NCBI GenBank assembly: GCA_030430075.1
Contig: JAUIGN010000032.1
Coordinates: 26,106-90,105 of the forward strand
DNA: 64,000 nt
Origin: a bacterium
GTDB lineage: Bacteria; Planctomycetota; Planctomycetia; Pirellulales; Pirellulaceae
Direction of reading: 5' to 3'
Shown: piece after piece, positions 7,575 through 15,691 of the stretch
Layout: each line of letters begins with the position of its first letter
How positions within the stretch are numbered: the stretch's first letter is position 1
The notes under the pieces: generated by a model
The model's input: only the letters and a program-made list of their open reading frames with translations
What the model was told of the DNA's origin: nothing
Databases searched by the model: none
Made by a program: the position numbers and the translations under genes

Positions 7575-9454
7575 ACGTGACTCGCAATCGCCGACCAAGG
7601 CGACATCTCTCCAAGTGGTTTGTCGGCATCGTCGCGTGCTGGCTGTGCGGGCCGAGCCTTGCGGTTGCGCAGAACTATCGGTTTCAAGTTCGCGAGCTGG
7701 ACCTCCAGGTGCACATCCAACCGGATGCCTCGGCGCGGCTCGACTACAAAATCATCTTTCGAAACCAGGGCGGGGCCCACCCGATCGACATTGTCGACAT
7801 CGGTTTGCCGCACCGCGGGTATTCGATCTCCAACATGTCGGCGTCCCTGGACGGGGCACCCCTCACGACGATCCGCAAGTCCGAGTACATCGATGTGGGG
7901 GTCGAAGTTCATCTGGGCGGCCAAGCGATCCAAGCTGGCCGCGAGGGGACGTTTCGCTTTCAGGCGACGATGCCCGATATGGTTTACCAGGATACGACCG
8001 ACAAGACACGCGCGTCGCTCCAGATGGTTGCAACCTGGTTTGATCCCGACCTGCAGGTAAGGCGGACCCATTTGAAGATGGCGGTCCACTTTCCCCCCGC
8101 GGTCCAGCCGGAACAGGTCACCTACCACGACGAAGCCACCCGCTACCACCAAAAGGTCCTTTTTGGCAACGGCGACGAGGCACATGTCGTGACCGTCTGG
8201 GACTGGCCGAACCACGCGCTGAGCTCCGCCAACCCGAAGGTCGGCGTTTCGTTCCCCAAGGCTCCGATGGAGCGTGTCGTGACGCAATCCGCCTGGGACC
8301 TGTTGGTCAAGTGGTTCCGCGAACGGCCTCATGTGCAGCTCTTTTCCGGTGCCGCGATCTGCATTCTGTTCCTGGTGACCTTTTTCCGTTTCTCGCACGG
8401 CACCGGATGGATCCTGGCATTGCTGGTGATTGCCGGGCTGATCTTCATGATGTACCACAACCCGGCGTTGCACCTGCTCACATGGCCCGTGGTGGTCGGC
8501 CTCTGTGTCTGGAATGAGTACGCCCTGCGCCGTCGCCGGACGGGCTACCTGCCGGCCATGGCAACCGTCGAAGGGGGCGGAATCAAACGCGGACTGACCG
8601 CCCCGCAAGCGGCGGTTCTGCTGGAGTTGCCGTTGGGCCAGGTGCTGACACTTGTGATTTTTGGTCTCCTCAAGAAAGGGTTTGTCCGCGTTGTCTCCGA
8701 ATCACCGCTGAAGGTCGACGTGGCGCAGGAGTACGCCACATCGCGCAAGACCCGCCAACGGCGGGCCAGTCGGACCGGGGTCGTGCTTCATAGTTACGAA
8801 CATCCGTTTCTGGACCTCCTGATGGGGAAAAAAGACACGCCCGTTGAGAAGCTCGATATGCACGGCGCGCTCAAGAGCCTCGTGCTGGGGACGGCGCGCC
8901 GGATGAAGGGATTTGACTTGTCGGACTCGCAGGAATACTACCGCCGGATCATCCAGCGGGCCTGGCGAGAGGCCGAGTCGATTGGTGAACTGGAGGTCCG
9001 CGACGAGGCCGTCGAACGCAACCTCGACTGGATGCTGCTCGATCCCCATTGGAACGATCGGTTTGATCATTGGGGAAGCCACGGCTACCACTACTACCCG
9101 CATTGGAGTCGAGCCCACACCTCGGCAACGAGCGAGGCGCGCGGCGCGGCGGCTGCGCCTGCATCTGCAACCAGCTCGCGAACCAGCATCGGCGAAGTGG
9201 CCGGATCCTTTGCCGGCTGGGCCGAGACGACGTCCCATGGTTTGATTTCCGCGGTCGAGCCCGCCTCGCTTGGCCTGGAGACTCCCGCGGGAATTCTGGA
9301 TTTGAGTGGTGTGGACCGGGTGACGGCAGACGTATTTGAAGCGTTGGCCGAGGCGTCGAAGAACCAGGGTGGGGGCGGGCGTGGCGGCGGCGGTTGTGCC
9401 TGTGCCTGCGCCGGTTGCGCGTGTGCCTGCGCCTGCGCGGGAGGCGGACGCTGA
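7571..9454 (+). CDS. DUF2207-like membrane protein with alternating Cys-Ala C-terminal tail
   Basis: The ATG at 7571 overlaps the previous stop as ATGA. The 627-residue protein has a signal peptide ending near SLAVAQ, then a beta-rich extracytoplasmic domain to about residue 240, two or three membrane helices at about residues 255-320 (VQLFSGAAICILFLVTFFRF, WILALLVIAGLIFMM and LLTWPVVVGLCVW), and a cytoplasmic part with winged-helix-like stretches. This is the arrangement of DUF2207 and TIGR04222-type proteins. Its end is the notable part: Gly-rich linker, then Cys at 609, 611, 613, 616, 618, 620 and 622 alternating mostly with Ala, finishing GGGR. That tail is a plausible target for the radical SAM enzyme encoded upstream. 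Family assignment is by layout only. Confidence 0.75.
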   Translation: MNVTRNRRPRRHLSKWFVGIVACWLCGPSLAVAQNYRFQVRELDLQVHIQPDASARLDYKIIFRNQGGAHPIDIVDIGLPHRGYSISNMSASLDGAPLTTIRKSEYIDVGVEVHLGGQAIQAGREGTFRFQATMPDMVYQDTTDKTRASLQMVATWFDPDLQVRRTHLKMAVHFPPAVQPEQVTYHDEATRYHQKVLFGNGDEAHVVTVWDWPNHALSSANPKVGVSFPKAPMERVVTQSAWDLLVKWFRERPHVQLFSGAAICILFLVTFFRFSHGTGWILALLVIAGLIFMMYHNPALHLLTWPVVVGLCVWNEYALRRRRTGYLPAMATVEGGGIKRGLTAPQAAVLLELPLGQVLTLVIFGLLKKGFVRVVSESPLKVDVAQEYATSRKTRQRRASRTGVVLHSYEHPFLDLLMGKKDTPVEKLDMHGALKSLVLGTARRMKGFDLSDSQEYYRRIIQRAWREAESIGELEVRDEAVERNLDWMLLDPHWNDRFDHWGSHGYHYYPHWSRAHTSATSEARGAAAAPASATSSRTSIGEVAGSFAGWAETTSHGLISAVEPASLGLETPAGILDLSGVDRVTADVFEALAEASKNQGGGGRGGGGCACACAGCACACACAGGGR

Positions 9455-9467
9455 ACGATCGCAGCAA

Positions 9468-9510
9468 CTCAGACCGCGAATCCTCAGACCGCGAATCCTC
9501 AGACCGCGAC
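9468..9510 (+). repeat. 15-bp tandem repeat before the methyltransferase
   Basis: Nearly three units of CTCAGACCGCGAATC lie between the stop of the membrane protein and the probable TTG start of the methyltransferase. If the methyltransferase starts further upstream, the repeat is translated as SDRES units. Confidence 0.8.
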
Positions 9511-10227
9511 TTGCCGAGCGTCGACTTGTGTCGGACTCAGGCAGCCTGGCTGCGTGGAGCCCGTTCCCGGTTGCTGCGCCGAGCGGCACTGCAGGGCCGC
9601 CGAACCATCGTGGAGATTGGCGCCGGTTGGGGCCTGGTTGCCAACGAGCTTTGCCAACGCACCGGCCGCAGTGTGCTGGCCGTCGATCGTAGATCGCCGC
9701 CCCGCGGCGTGGAGCTCGATGAACGCGTCCAATGGATCGTCGGCCAGGCTGAGCGGCTGCCATTCGCGGATCGCTCCGTGGACTTGATCTTCGCGCAGCT
9801 AACCTTCCTCTGGTTGGACGCATCGCGCGCGATGCGTGAAGCGGCCCGGGTACTCGCCCCCGGCGGGGTCCTCGTCGCCATCGAACCGGATTACGGCGGG
9901 TTGATGGAGTACCCCCCCGACGTCGCGACTCAGCATCTTTGGCTGAGTGCCCTCAGGCGGGCAGGCGCCGACCCCTGCATCGGTCGCAAACTGCCCGGCA
10001 TGTGTGCGGCAGCCGGCTTGCGCGTCGAGACACGATTCCTCGACCGCTACGAGCCGGCTCAAAACAGTCGACTGGATCTACTGGCCGAATTGGAGTTGCT
10101 GGCAAACGAAGCCAAGGAGCTTGCCCGCGTGCGCCACAACCTCGAGACGCACTCGGATATCGCGGTCGCCCATCTTCCGCTGTGGATGGTGATCGGCGAA
10201 CAACCGACCACTGCCAAAGGCGTATAA
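9511..10227 (+). CDS. class I SAM-dependent methyltransferase
   Basis: The core shows the methyltransferase fold: motif I is VEIGAGWG, followed by the acidic AVDRR at the end of strand 2, then LPFADRSVDLIFAQ and EAARVLAPGGVLVAIEP, as in the Methyltransf_11 family. The start is uncertain. A TTG at 9511 gives 238 residues without the repeat, but has no clear ribosome site. A CTG at 9451 has GGAGG just upstream and would couple to the previous stop, yet would translate the 15-bp repeat. It ends the radical SAM operon and could methylate the same substrate. The acceptor cannot be read from the sequence. Confidence 0.72.
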   Translation: MPSVDLCRTQAAWLRGARSRLLRRAALQGRRTIVEIGAGWGLVANELCQRTGRSVLAVDRRSPPRGVELDERVQWIVGQAERLPFADRSVDLIFAQLTFLWLDASRAMREAARVLAPGGVLVAIEPDYGGLMEYPPDVATQHLWLSALRRAGADPCIGRKLPGMCAAAGLRVETRFLDRYEPAQNSRLDLLAELELLANEAKELARVRHNLETHSDIAVAHLPLWMVIGEQPTTAKGV

Positions 10228-10293
10228 GTGCCATCGCTTCGCCTTTCGCCCCGACAACGTCGCACGATGGCTCGGACGAACGACCCGCAGGAC

Positions 10294-10318
10294 GTCATGC
10301 ACAGCATGACCTACGGAA
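10294..10318. repeat. short palindromic intergenic motif
   Basis: GTCATGC-ACA-GCATGAC is a perfect inverted repeat with seven-base arms, followed by CTACGGAAG. The same block, with a different loop, recurs at 58165. Confidence 0.7.
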
Positions 10319-10434
10319 GGGCGAAGGGACGCGACTTTCGCAGAGCGCCAGGGGGCTCTATCCTATGTTTCCCTCGTTTCTAGGGATCGCATCAACAGCA
10401 CGGTACGCCCATTACCCGGAGGCAGTTTCTTCCC

Positions 10435-11442
10435 ATGACCACACGATTCGCCTTTGTGGGATTTCGGCACCCGCACATCTTTGACATGTTCCAACGTTGC
10501 CAATCGCATGCGGAGATCGACGTCGTGGCCTGCTGCGAGGAGGACGCGCCGGCGGCCGCCCAATTGTCGGCGGAAGGCAAGGTTGACGTGACGCATTCGG
10601 ACTACGGCAAGATGCTGGATGATGTCGAATGCGACGTTGTGGCGGTAGGCGACTGTTATGGCCGACGGGCGGAGATTCTCGTCCGAGCGTTGGAAGCCGG
10701 TATGCACGTCATCAGCGATAAGCCGATATGCATTTCGCTTGCCGAACTCGATCGCATCGAGACGGCAGCCGCCGACCGCTCCCGCGTGGTCGGTTGCATG
10801 CTCGACATGCGCGACCTGCCGGTCTACCTTGGTCTCCGCAACTTGCTGCAAGCGGGCGAGATCGGCGAAGTTCACGCGGTCAGCTTTGAAGGACAACACC
10901 CCCTGCTGTATGGCAAGCGACCGATGTGGTACTTCGAGCCAGGCATGCATGGCGGCGTGCTGAACGACATCGGCGTGCACGCGGTCGACTTCTTGCCTTG
11001 GGCAACGGGACAGGGAATCGAAGAGGTCGTGGCGGCGCGTGGCTGGAATGCTACCGCCAAGGAACATCCCGAATTTCAGCAATGCGGCCAAGCGATGCTG
11101 CGACTCTCCAATGGGGGCGGAGTCGTCTGCGATGTCTCCTACCTGACCCCGGACTCGTTTGCCTACGAGATGCCGTTGTATTGGCGGTTTACCTTCTGGG
11201 GCAGCCAGGGCGTGCTCGAAGCGGCCGCCAACTCGACAGGGATCACGGTCTTCAAGAATGGCGAGACGAGCCCACGCATCGAGCCGCTGCCGGCGGGTCG
11301 GCCGGGTGCCTACCTGGACTCGTTCCTGGCAGAGATCGGAGGGCAATCCACCGGCTTGCACCTGGCGTCAAGTGACGTTCTGGCCGCCGCGCGGACGGCG
11401 CTGGAAATGCAACGCGTCGCGGACCAGGTCCAGGCCCGGTAG
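10435..11442 (+). CDS. Gfo/Idh/MocA family oxidoreductase
   Basis: The 335-residue protein starts with FAFVGFRHPHIFDMF, a Rossmann fold with a changed glycine pattern compared with the standard GxGxxG. DVVAVGD, HVISDKPIC (with the family's Lys-Pro) and GGVLNDIGVHAVDFLPWATG follow, the last carrying the conserved Asp and His of the catalytic region. The family oxidises or reduces sugars and related alcohols with NAD(P). The substrate is unknown. The stop codon at 11440-11442 is shared with the first bases of an intergenic repeat element. Confidence 0.85.
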   Translation: MTTRFAFVGFRHPHIFDMFQRCQSHAEIDVVACCEEDAPAAAQLSAEGKVDVTHSDYGKMLDDVECDVVAVGDCYGRRAEILVRALEAGMHVISDKPICISLAELDRIETAAADRSRVVGCMLDMRDLPVYLGLRNLLQAGEIGEVHAVSFEGQHPLLYGKRPMWYFEPGMHGGVLNDIGVHAVDFLPWATGQGIEEVVAARGWNATAKEHPEFQQCGQAMLRLSNGGGVVCDVSYLTPDSFAYEMPLYWRFTFWGSQGVLEAAANSTGITVFKNGETSPRIEPLPAGRPGAYLDSFLAEIGGQSTGLHLASSDVLAAARTALEMQRVADQVQAR

Positions 11443-11586
11443 CCCCGGATTCTTCGTCAGCCGCTGGGCGTTCGCCCACGCCGTTGGTTGCCGAGCGACC
11501 TCGACGCAAGCCCGTTCCGGCGGAGTTGCGCAGCCGTTCCGGCATGTTCACCGCAAATCAGGTCGACACGGCGACGTGCCCGGCTT
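11441..11586 (+). repeat. interspersed intergenic repeat, copy 2
   Basis: Starts AGCCCCGGATTCTTCGTCAG, overlapping the TAG of the oxidoreductase gene, and runs through GCTGGGCGTTCGCCCACGCC and CCGTTCCGGCGG to a GTGCCCGGCT end. It lies in the gap before the convergent diguanylate cyclase gene. Confidence 0.7.
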
Positions 11587-11673
11587 GTAGTACGTTCACG
11601 GGTCGACCAAGGTAAGTTTGCGGTCGAGCGATGAAGGCTGTCGGCCCCCGGGGTCGCCGCCGCTTCGCGGATC

Positions 11674-12657
11674 CTATGTCGACGTCCGGCTGGTCGTTCG
11701 AGCGACCGTCCGGTTCGGGTCGGCGGGCCTTGCGCGCAGCGGCATGGCCCGTTGTCCATCGTGCCAGTGCGCTCGATTGCGGCCGGCTGACTTGGAGGCA
11801 TATAGTGCCTCGTCGACACGTTGGAGCAGCGACACCGTCGACTCGCCGTCCTGGGAGGCTGCCACACCAATGCTGACCGTCACCTGCAAACGCTTGCCGG
11901 CCCCCTGAAACTCGGCCTCCTCGATCCGCTGCCGTGCGCGCTCCGCGTACGCCCGTGCGGCCGGCGCGCGGGCGGCAGCAAAAATCACCGCGAACTCCTC
12001 GCCACCGATCCTGGCTACGCACTCCTGATCGCTCATGGCGTCACTCAGCACCTGCGCGCATTGTGCCAGGACCGCATCGCCCGCCTGGTGGCCGAATTGG
12101 TCGTTCAGCCATTTGAAGCGATCGATATCGACGAGCATCACGGCAACGCACCGGTGATTGCTGCAGCCGGCCAACATCCGGCCCTGCAGTGACTCGTCGA
12201 ATGCACGACGATTTGCCAAACCGGTCAACGCGTCGGTGCGGGCCTCTGATTTGTACGTATCGAGTTCCGCCGCCTGATTGGCCAATGTCCCTTCAGCCCA
12301 CGCCAGACGTGCGTGGAGGGCCGCATTCACTTCGACGATTTGCGAGAGCAGTTCGTGAACCGCCCGCTCTTCACCGCGTCCGGTTGCCACCCTCCCACGC
12401 GTTCGCGCCGCTGCAGTTGTCGCGCCGCGCTGGATCCGGCCAACCCGCCAGATCGCGGCGCGGCAGCAACTGGCCGCCGCCCGCAATCTCTTCACGAACC
12501 TATTCCAGGCCCGCACCCCGACCAGTCCGGCATCCCGCCGCCCCGACCTGGGTCGCAGCCACCGCATGACGCCAAGGCAGGTGAACAACACGAACAAGAG
12601 CACGAGCACAACGACGGCAACACTCGGGAGCGATGCACTACTGAGATTCAGATTCAT
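11674..12657 (-). CDS. diguanylate cyclase (GGDEF domain) with one membrane helix
   Basis: Starting at ATG 12657 gives 327 residues. One helix at about residues 11-31 anchors the protein, followed by an Arg/Ala-rich linker and a short coiled coil (LLSQIVEVNAALHARLAWAE). The GGDEF domain begins at TDALTGLANRRAF (141-153) and carries GGEEF at 218-222, the active form of the motif. The RxxD inhibitory site expected just upstream is absent (SDQE there). It should therefore make cyclic di-GMP without that product feedback site. No sensor domain is visible. An ATG 27 codons upstream is possible but would place a non-conserved extension before the helix. Confidence 0.88.
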   Translation of the reverse strand: MNLNLSSASLPSVAVVVLVLLFVLFTCLGVMRWLRPRSGRRDAGLVGVRAWNRFVKRLRAAASCCRAAIWRVGRIQRGATTAAARTRGRVATGRGEERAVHELLSQIVEVNAALHARLAWAEGTLANQAAELDTYKSEARTDALTGLANRRAFDESLQGRMLAGCSNHRCVAVMLVDIDRFKWLNDQFGHQAGDAVLAQCAQVLSDAMSDQECVARIGGEEFAVIFAAARAPAARAYAERARQRIEEAEFQGAGKRLQVTVSIGVAASQDGESTVSLLQRVDEALYASKSAGRNRAHWHDGQRAMPLRARPADPNRTVARTTSRTST

Positions 12658-13418
12658 GTCCGCCGGTTTCCACTCCAACAGTGCCCGCGCCGTTCGTGCC
12701 GGGTTGGCCACGTCGACGCAACGGGCGGTCACGCCCACTTCAGGGAAGAATTTCTAGCGAGGCAGGGCCTCGGACCAAATAGCGAGCTGACGCTCGCGGC
12801 ATGTTCGTCCGCTCCCGTTGGTCGCTCAAACTTGACGCATTTGTAAGGCTAAACCTGATACAAGCCATCTAGCCTGGATAAATCATGAACGTACGACAGC
12901 CTGGTGCATGTCGCCGTGCCGCAGTTGATTGCGGGGCCCAGCCCCAAAGCACCGCTCAGATCCGCCGGAACGCGCTCGCCTCTGGTTTGGTCTGCGATCC
13001 ACGGAACCGTAGCCAACGCCCAACGGCCGGCCAATCATCCCGGCCCGCAACGCCGGCCGCGTGGCGCCTCGGCTCCGCTGTCCGCGGTGACGACGCTCGT
13101 TGGTTCCGGTTCTATCGCAAGCATAGGTCACAATGCGCAGAGAGGTCGTAGCGATTTTGGTAATTCTTCGTATTACTCTTCGGGGATCCCCCAAATCCCG
13201 CCGGGGACGCGGGGTGGCGCAAAGGGCAATCGATGATCGAACTTGACGCCCTTTCCGCGCGTCCGATAGGCTGAGCGTGAATTGCGAAGCAGACGTGCAG
13301 AGCCGTCGAGGCCTCCAAGCCCGGCACTCAGGGCCATGCACGAAATGCCGAGCATTCGGGGCGGCACTGGGTCGCAGACTGGACGGCGGCCAGGGCACTC
13401 CTTCAAGACGGAGCGAAC
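12658..13418. other. non-coding gap between divergent genes
   Basis: Apart from the repeat copy at 12871-13045 I see no gene. A weak promoter-like pair (TTGACG at 13243, GATAGG at 13265, 16-bp spacer) lies about 150 bp before the GlmU-like gene. Confidence 0.4.
12871..13045 (-). repeat. interspersed intergenic repeat, copy 3
   Basis: Reverse orientation: begins AGCCTGGATAAATCATGAAC and ends GGCCAATCATCCCGGCC, so both ends carry the inverted terminal sequence. Inside are CCGCCGGAACGCGCTCGCC and the AACGCCCAACGG block. Confidence 0.7.
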
Positions 13419-14672
13419 GTGTCTGATATCGATATTGTCGTATTCGAAGATGATCTCGTTGCCCGCTTGCAGCCGATCTCGCTCGCCCGCCCGTCGTATG
13501 CCATCACGTGCGGTGCCGCGAGACTCATGGACTGGCTGCCGTTGTTGAGCCCGTCCGTGCGAGGGCTGGTGCGTCCCCATTTGGAGCAGATCCAGGAAGT
13601 CGACTATCCCCAGTTGATGCCCGCCGAGTCCGCGGCGCTTGCCGCCCCGGACTCCTTGATCGTCAACTCACGACTGGTTCCTTCGCGCGGGATGTTTGAA
13701 AAGCTGCGGGCATTGGTTCGTGAACCTCGGGCCGTGACCGTGCGCCACCAGGGACACTTGGCGGCCGCCTGGTTGCCCGCCGCCGCGGGAATCGATCCCT
13801 TGCGGTCGCGGGACGAGCTAACCGCATTCGAGGCATCGCTTCAGTCCGCAACCAACCTGCCGCTCGAATTGCCCCTCTTCACTTATCCGCACGACGTCAT
13901 TCGCTACCATCTCGAGACATTGGTCGGCAATCTCGAGTTTCGCCTGCAGCGGGGTAAATATCGTGAGATTGCCGACGGTGTCTTCCTGGGGCCCGGCGCC
14001 AAGCTTTCTCCGCACGTGGTGGCGGAAGCGGCTGACGGCCCGATCGTGCTCGAGCAAGGCGCCACCGTGGGACCTTTCAGCCTGCTGCGCGGCCCGCTGT
14101 CCTTGGGCGCCCATGCGCGGGTCAACGAACACGCGGTCATCAAGGACCACGTCGCCGCCGGACACACAACCAAGATCGGTGGTGAAGTGGAAGCGACCGT
14201 CATCGAACCGTACTCCAATAAGCAACATCACGGGTTTCTGGGACACAGTTACATCGGCAGTTGGATCAACCTGGGGGCCGGCACATGCAATAGTGATCTC
14301 AAGAACACCTATGGAAAGGTCAACATTCTGTACGGGGACCAGAAGACGGAAACCGGGATGCAATTTGTCGGTTGCATCATGGGCGACTACGCGAAGACGG
14401 CGATCAATACCGGGATCTTCACCGGCAAGATCATCGGTGTTTGCAGCATGTTGTACGGCTACGTCACAACCAATGTGCCCAGTTTCGTCAACTATGCCCG
14501 CCTGTTTGGACAGGTCAGCGAACTGCCGGCCGACGTCATGATCTCCACGCAGCGCCGCATGTTCTCGCGGCGCAACGTCGAGCAACGCCCGTGTGACGCC
14601 CAATTGATTCGCGACATGTTCGAACTGACGCGGTACGAGCGGCAGTTGCCGGACGAACAATTGATGCTGTAG
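13419..14672 (+). CDS. GlmU-like sugar nucleotidyltransferase
   Basis: A GTG at 13419 is preceded by GGAGCG and gives 417 residues. The N-terminal half (IDIVVFEDDLVARLQPISLARPSYA) matches a group of bacterial GlmU-like proteins that lack the normal GxGTRM nucleotide loop. From about residue 190 there is a left-handed beta-helix of hexapeptide repeats (GVFLGPGAKLSPHVV, VLEQGATVGPFSLL, ARVNEHAVIKDH), then the TKIGGEVEATVIEPYSNKQH segment and GAGTCNSDLKN, as in acetyltransferase or uridylyltransferase GlmU relatives. The enzyme probably acts in sugar nucleotide metabolism, but without the loop the exact reaction is uncertain. A planctomycete parallel is the TIGR03991-type putative sugar nucleotidyltransferase. 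Confidence 0.8.
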   Translation: MSDIDIVVFEDDLVARLQPISLARPSYAITCGAARLMDWLPLLSPSVRGLVRPHLEQIQEVDYPQLMPAESAALAAPDSLIVNSRLVPSRGMFEKLRALVREPRAVTVRHQGHLAAAWLPAAAGIDPLRSRDELTAFEASLQSATNLPLELPLFTYPHDVIRYHLETLVGNLEFRLQRGKYREIADGVFLGPGAKLSPHVVAEAADGPIVLEQGATVGPFSLLRGPLSLGAHARVNEHAVIKDHVAAGHTTKIGGEVEATVIEPYSNKQHHGFLGHSYIGSWINLGAGTCNSDLKNTYGKVNILYGDQKTETGMQFVGCIMGDYAKTAINTGIFTGKIIGVCSMLYGYVTTNVPSFVNYARLFGQVSELPADVMISTQRRMFSRRNVEQRPCDAQLIRDMFELTRYERQLPDEQLML

Positions 14673-14815
14673 CGCGTCGCGGTGTTTTCAACGGGCAGAC
14701 CCGGGGATTCTCGTTTGGACGCGGACGGCTTATCATTGGGGGCCGGTACCGATGCTGGACCGGCATCTGCCCTCGCTAACGACGCTGTTCCTCTCACCCG
14801 GCTTGAACTACGCTC

Positions 14816-15691
14816 ATGACGCTCGCTGCCCACTACGGACAAGGAAAACTTGGATTATCCATTGAGCTGTTCCCTCCCAAGACGAAACCCGGCGAACAGG
14901 CACTGATGCACCATGTGGAGCAGTTGATTCAGTTTCGGCCGGACTACATTACCTGCACCTATGGTGCGGGCGGATCGACGCGGGCCAAGACGCTGGAAAT
15001 CATTGCTCAGGTCAAACGCCGGTTCCAGCTCCCGGTTGCGTCTCACCTGACATGTGTCAATGCCAGCGTCGATCAGCTCCGCGACTATCTGCGCGAGTCG
15101 GAGCGGCAGGGCATCGACTACATTGTGGCCCTGCGCGGGGACCCTCCCAAGGACGAGTCGGAATTCAAGGCAACACCCGGCGGCCTCCAACATGCCAATG
15201 AACTGGTCGCGTTGATTCGCGCCGAGTTTCCCCAATTCGGCATCGCCGTGGCAGGCTACCCGGAGACCCATCAGGAAGCGGTCAGTCCTGAGAGTGACCT
15301 GCAGCATCTCAAGCGCAAGGTTGAGACCGGGGCCGACATCGTCATTACCCAGTTGTTTTATGACAACCGCGACTTTTTCCGTTTTCGAGAATGCGTGGAG
15401 GAGGTCGGAATCGGGGTGCCGTTGGTGCCCGGGATTCTGCCCGTCACCAATCTCGCCCAGATTCAACGGATCACGGCCATGTGCGGTGCACAACTGCCGG
15501 CCGAGTTTGTGGCGGCGCTGAGCAAGCATGACGATCCGGAATACCAATTTCGCGTGGGTGTTGATTTTGCGACCCGACAGGTTCAAGATCTGATCAGCCA
15601 CGATGTTCCGGGCATCCATTTCTATGTCCTGAATAAATCTCAGGCGACTTCGGAAATCCTAACCGCGCTCAATCTGGATCGGCAACCATGA
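14816..15691 (+). CDS. metF: methylenetetrahydrofolate reductase [NAD(P)H]
   Basis: This 291-residue TIM-barrel flavoprotein begins near LSIELFPPKT, the FAD-family signature with the conserved Glu, and includes DYITCTYGAGGSTR, SHLTCVNAS, YIVALRGDPP, AVAGYPETH and DIVITQLFYDN. All are hallmarks of MetF, which reduces 5,10-methylene-tetrahydrofolate to 5-methyl-tetrahydrofolate for methionine synthesis. Length agrees with bacterial MetF. The stop overlaps the start of the following gene as ATGA. Confidence 0.95.
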   Translation: MTLAAHYGQGKLGLSIELFPPKTKPGEQALMHHVEQLIQFRPDYITCTYGAGGSTRAKTLEIIAQVKRRFQLPVASHLTCVNASVDQLRDYLRESERQGIDYIVALRGDPPKDESEFKATPGGLQHANELVALIRAEFPQFGIAVAGYPETHQEAVSPESDLQHLKRKVETGADIVITQLFYDNRDFFRFRECVEEVGIGVPLVPGILPVTNLAQIQRITAMCGAQLPAEFVAALSKHDDPEYQFRVGVDFATRQVQDLISHDVPGIHFYVLNKSQATSEILTALNLDRQP

